This document shows, one piece after another, positions 60,441 to 64,000 of a DNA stretch of 64,000 bases. Numbering within the stretch: position 1 is the stretch's first letter; each line of letters starts with the position of its first letter. The notes beneath the pieces were generated by a model, which was not told the DNA's origin, searched no databases, and saw nothing but the letters and a program-made list of their open reading frames with translations. The stretch comes from Fasciolopsis buskii (lineage: Eukaryota > Platyhelminthes > Trematoda > Plagiorchiida > Fasciolidae), in the NCBI GenBank assembly GCA_008360955.1, contig LUCM01004690.1, positions 62,001 through 126,000 of the forward strand, written 5' to 3'. A program made the translations under genes and the position numbers.

Positions 60441-61940
60441 CATTCAGCTTGTCCAGACACGAGGGTACGGACAATGTAGACACATGTACCAGCCCTAACC
60501 GCTGAATTGCGGATTGAACATTTTGTGCGCAACCAGCACACTGATGCCCAATTAATTACAAAGTATTAGTTGGTAAATGGCTTCTGGTTTCCTACTGACA
60601 ATGAATCCCGCCATGAACCTACTGTGTGCTGAACTCTCTAAGACCAAACTGTTTGTAAGGGCAACGAATGTATAACTGGCTAAAGTGACACTGTTTACTA
60701 AGACGACATTTTATAGGGTAGTTGTTTGTATCGTCTTCTGTGCACTGTATTATCGTACAACACCCACCTATACTGGTTAACGGCTCATTCAGTGGACAGG
60801 AATTTATACATGTATGAAACAGTGATCTATTTAATCCTGTTCCTATTCACCCATGGAAAAATGTGAACATCACAAAACGACATTATTTTACGACCGACAA
60901 TCAGAGTTAATAGGAATCGCCATCGAAACAACGACAAAGTAAGGAAAATATTAGCACCAACACCGGACTCACCAGTGAGAAATTGCACAAGTAGCTTAAT
61001 CTTTTTAAGAATCATTAGCGGTGCAAGACTATCACGGTCGATCTGGGACGCGAATTCATGAACAGACGAATGGTCATGGGTCGGAAGATTTTAAACCCTG
61101 GCCAACCGAACAGACTGTCAGTGTGTTACTAAGATCAACACCACATTACATGGCATAATATCCGTCGTTGAATTTCGATTGCAAAAGAATTTTGTTTACC
61201 AAATGATCGAACGATTTCCTACGTAATCCGAACATTAAAATATCTATACAGATCGTTATTCTTATTAGTTTTCATGGATTTCTAGCTTTGATTTGGGTGT
61301 TAAAGCTAAAAGAGGAATCATTTGAAAATCACGCTACAGTTTATGGAACAATGGCACACAACGCACGAATTTGACAAGAACTGACAAGTAACAATGAAAA
61401 TTTCAACCTTTTCACAAAATTAACTGAGACATATTTAAATCCAATCAATGACGACCAACATGACTTATCCCACTTTTTGACTAAATAGATAATAAATCCT
61501 TTTCAAAATCAAGCGAATAGCAAAGCCATCGGGAAGGTTGAATAACTTGACGGTTGATCACATAATAACAAATTATTCGACCACCTACATTACCCTTGCA
61601 GAAAAAAAATTTCCTCACAATAAAGTGAACAAACAAAATTAAATTAAATAAACATAGATCCTGCAGACAGCTCAAAAACACTCAGCAAACAGCAATAAAA
61701 ACTATTGGAACAAAACAGGAATGGAAAAAGCAGAACCAGAAAAAAAAAGTATTTATCGGAAAAAACTATAATTTTCAAAAAATGCGAATGAAAACTAAAA
61801 ACGAAAAGGACTGGAAAGAAACAAACGAAGACCAAAATAAAGAGGAAGGCGAGAAGTCCCAGAATTGGAGAGAGGATCCAAGAGCAGATAAAGAATAAGC
61901 AAATGAGGGGGGAGAAATAGAAAATAAAAAGAAGAGAGGG
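60441..61940. other. No gene recognised
   Basis: Low-complexity A-rich sequence near 61600-61930, with no supported ORF. Confidence 0.5.
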
Positions 61941-61941
61941 A

Positions 61942-62301
61942 TTAATACCAAATTAATGGTTTTGAAACTGCAGTGGGCGTTGTTGACGCCACGGTCGATG
62001 CGGTCGATTTAGTGGCATTTGTTGTGTTCGAAACTGTGGTGGGCGTTGTTGACGCCACGGTCGATGCGGTCGATTTGGTGGCATTTGTTGTGTTCGAAAC
62101 TGTGGTGGGCGTTGTTGACGCCACGGTCGATGCGGTCGATTTGGTGGCATTTGTTGTGTTCGAAACTGTGGTGGGCGTTGTTGACGCCACGGTCGATGCG
62201 GTCGATTTGGTGGCATTTGTTGTGTTCGAAACTGTGGTGGGCGTTGTTGACGCCACGGTCGATGCCGCCGGTTTCCTTTGCAATGATTGCTCATCTTCCA
62301 T
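61942..62301 (-). CDS. Thr/Ser-rich tandem-repeat ORF (mucin-like)
   Basis: From an ATG at 62301 the minus strand reads MEDEQSLQRKPAAS, then about four and a third copies of a 22-residue repeat (TVASTTPTTVSNTTNATKST plus Ala-Ser). It ends PTAVSKPLIWY and TAA. Thr, Ser and Pro dominate, and each unit has possible N-glycosylation sites (NTT, NAT), as in mucin stalks. It may be one exon of a larger gene (an AG precedes GGAAACC at 62275). A second minus frame and a plus frame are also open through the minisatellite, so the coding frame is chosen by composition only. Confidence 0.4.
   Translation of the reverse strand: MEDEQSLQRKPAASTVASTTPTTVSNTTNATKSTASTVASTTPTTVSNTTNATKSTASTVASTTPTTVSNTTNATKSTASTVASTTPTTVSNTTNATKSTASTVASTTPTAVSKPLIWY
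61975..62262. repeat. 66-bp minisatellite, about 4.3 units
   Basis: GGGCGTTGTTGACGCC recurs at 61975, 62041, 62107 and every 66 bases onward, with near-identical units. A period divisible by three keeps every frame open throughout. Near-identity implies recent expansion or gene conversion. Confidence 0.95.
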
Positions 62302-62809
62302 TCCACGCTTTCTGATGTACTGTGCTTTGCGTGGTGGTTTCCTGTGTCTCTATTTTGTTTGTGTTGGTTATATTTGTTTCTATCACGGTACTTTTGCACC
62401 TTGGTCTCTGATTCGCCCATTACTGTTAACATCCTCTGATTTTTCACCGCCGTCGTTGCCTTCCGTTTCTAACCTTATAAAACAAGATAATCGTTAATTA
62501 TTGAATGTATTTCGTTCGTGGTCGATTTTGTTTGCATTCTTGCATCCACAGTTACGTAGACTATTTCAACTGAATCCAGACAGTTCCTTGCTGGCCTCTA
62601 TTAGTGCCCTCTTTTTTCATGTTTGATTGTCCTGTTCTGCATAATGACATTATCTATTATCCCCTGTTTCAGCCTCGTGGATCTCTGCTTGACATTTTCA
62701 TGCGTCACGCCTTTCTCTGTTTTAAGCATCAAAACGTGTTGATAATTATTTGTATTTATGTACAGAAATGGTAAGTAGTAAATAACATTTCCTCGGTAGT
62801 ATAAGTTTT
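62302..62809. other. No gene recognised
   Basis: The flank of the minisatellite is T-rich on the plus strand. No domain or splice-supported ORF was seen. Confidence 0.5.
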
Positions 62810-62835
62810 GTTTCGCATTTGTTGCCGCTCATCAG
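62810..62835 (-). ncRNA. Hammerhead-ribozyme-like core
   Basis: The minus strand contains CTGATGA, then a 14-base segment (GCGGCAACAAATGC) that can close with three pairs, then GAAAC. This is the order and spacing of the conserved hammerhead core (box CUGAUGA, helix II, box GAAA). Downstream, ATGTT can pair with ACA for a short helix III and supplies a GUU cleavage triplet. Helix I pairs poorly, so an active ribozyme is doubtful. Such motifs occur in flatworm SINE-like and Penelope-like retroelements. Confidence 0.35.
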
Positions 62836-62867
62836 GTGTTTTTACCCGGGATTGTCTTGTCCAATCA

Positions 62868-62871
62868 TATG

Positions 62872-62904
<33 letters not shown>

Positions 62905-62927
62905 GTATACATATATGTATATATCAC
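62868..62927. repeat. (TA)n microsatellite
   Basis: About 60 bp of TA with GTATAT interruptions, lying 33 bp from the hammerhead-like core. Confidence 0.9.
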
Positions 62928-64000
62928 TCGGAGAATTTGCCTGATGTCAGATACACAAACAAACAGACGGTCCTGCTTTCCGTAATAAATGAATGTCCCA
63001 TGGTTTACTACAATTAATTACGAAATACATCCTGGCTTACACTGTTCGCATTTAATTCCTTTGTTCGAGTCCCTTAGTACGCAAGAGCATAATAACCACA
63101 GTTCACATTACTGAAGAAAATGAATCGGATATATGGAGCAATCTTCGCAATTTCTTGTTAGTACATCTAATGAACTAAGTGTTTCTATTTTTCGCTTATT
63201 TCTTATTTGGGTATCAGCCAACAGCAGATATTTCTGTAAGCAGAATATTCAAGCATCGCTCACCCTGAGATGAAAACTATTTTTAAGTGTAGCAAGAAAT
63301 TAATTTTGTTCTACTCGAGGTCGTTGAATGGGATACAATGTCTCCTGCATCGGATCCATGGTAGTGATGATCTGTACCAGTATTTCCGCCCGATCAAAGC
63401 AGATATTAGACTCCTTGATGGTTTACTTACCAGACCCTGTGCCGGAAAGGCTAGCAACTAGACTAAAAAAATGCGTCGTACTTCATTATGAGCAGAAAAC
63501 GGAAATCATCAGATTTCAGGGCCTAATGATGTAAGGAGTTTACCGAAAAGTCGATACTCCATGTATTGGTTTTAATTGTGAATGATATGTTGTTAATAAC
63601 ACAGCATTGTTGGTAGATGCAATGAGCCACCGGATTTCTTGTTGAAATTAGTTTACCGGCAAACAGACTTTCTTCCTTCCGATTCACTTTTGCCCTCCTA
63701 ATCTAATTTATCGAAAGCAAGGAACAAAGAGAAATTCTAATTTTCTCGCAGCTTCAAAAGCGGCTAGTAAAATGGGGACAGGGACAGTCCTGTTGTTGTG
63801 ATAGTGAAGTATGAGGCCGGCTGTTCGTTTGGAATGATGGAGTTCATCGTGAATGTAATTCCCAAAACCTATGCTTTTCTGGGACCCGGTTACCATCATT
63901 CTTATTCCAAAGTATAACAAGTCAACCAATGCCACTAGACATTCTTGTCCTATTGTCCTAACGTCCGGTGAGCTGTAAATGAATTGGGTGGCCATCTTTA
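62928..64000. other. No confident gene at window end
   Basis: A plus ORF (63400-63534, after AAAGCAG) reads LDSLMVYLPDPVPERLATRL before TAA. A 95-codon minus ORF (63708-63995) reaches the window edge. Neither shows a known domain and both may be chance. Confidence 0.35.

Noticed and set aside
1..64000. CRISPR arrays, bacterial operons, rRNA genes
   Set aside because: No regular spacer-repeat arrays, no long intronless genes with ribosome binding sites and no rRNA-like conserved blocks were seen. The gene structure is eukaryotic.

Overview
This window looks like intron-rich animal DNA, most likely from a parasitic flatworm and probably a digenean fluke with a large genome. The reasons are short exons separated by introns of up to about 5 kb, RTE- and CR1-type retrotransposon remnants, tRNA-derived short repeats, (TA)n microsatellites, and a secreted threonine-rich gene built from small symmetric exons, as in flatworm micro-exon genes and mucins. 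The species assignment is inference. There are no bacterial operons, phage genes or CRISPR arrays.

Left part (1.7-19.0 kb, minus strand): a secreted mucin-like gene. Exon 1 (ATG at 19020) encodes a signal peptide. Exon 2 completes it. Exons of 93, 750, 66 and 48 bp, all in phase 0, encode almost pure Thr/Ser/Glu. A 105-bp last exon is proposed at 1753-1857. The 750-bp exon contains a 320-base run of N. Its long plus-strand poly-Val ORF is only the antisense of the repeat.

Middle part (19-46 kb): mostly intergenic or intronic DNA with mobile-element debris. It holds a decayed minus-strand RTE retrotransposon (about 20.5-23.3 kb), a cluster of foldback elements carrying tRNA-Leu-like cores (27.1-28.1 kb), a CR1/Jockey-like reverse-transcriptase remnant (30.8-32.3 kb), several copies of a tRNA-headed SINE, and a two-copy 80-bp repeat. 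Two plus-strand ORFs at 38.2 and 39.2 kb start with signal peptides and may be first exons of secreted proteins.

Right part (47.2-59.1 kb, minus strand): part of a large fibrocystin-L (PKHD1L1)-like gene. Exons at 57.1, 56.8 and 56.1 kb spell a G8 domain and the segment after it. The exon at 53.35 kb carries the conserved YPIHFH motif, and the exon at 47.3 kb is a parallel beta-helix (PbH1) segment. A 5'-truncated RTE element with a 13-bp target-site duplication sits in the intron between the last two. The YPIHFH exon has an in-frame TGA where the family has Gly, so the gene is broken, polymorphic or mis-sequenced there.

Far right (60-64 kb): microsatellites, a hammerhead-ribozyme-like core, and a 66-bp minisatellite whose minus strand encodes another Thr/Ser-rich repeat. 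Few sequences here can be tied to known families. Most 60-100-codon ORFs in the window are probably chance, and only those with extra support are listed.
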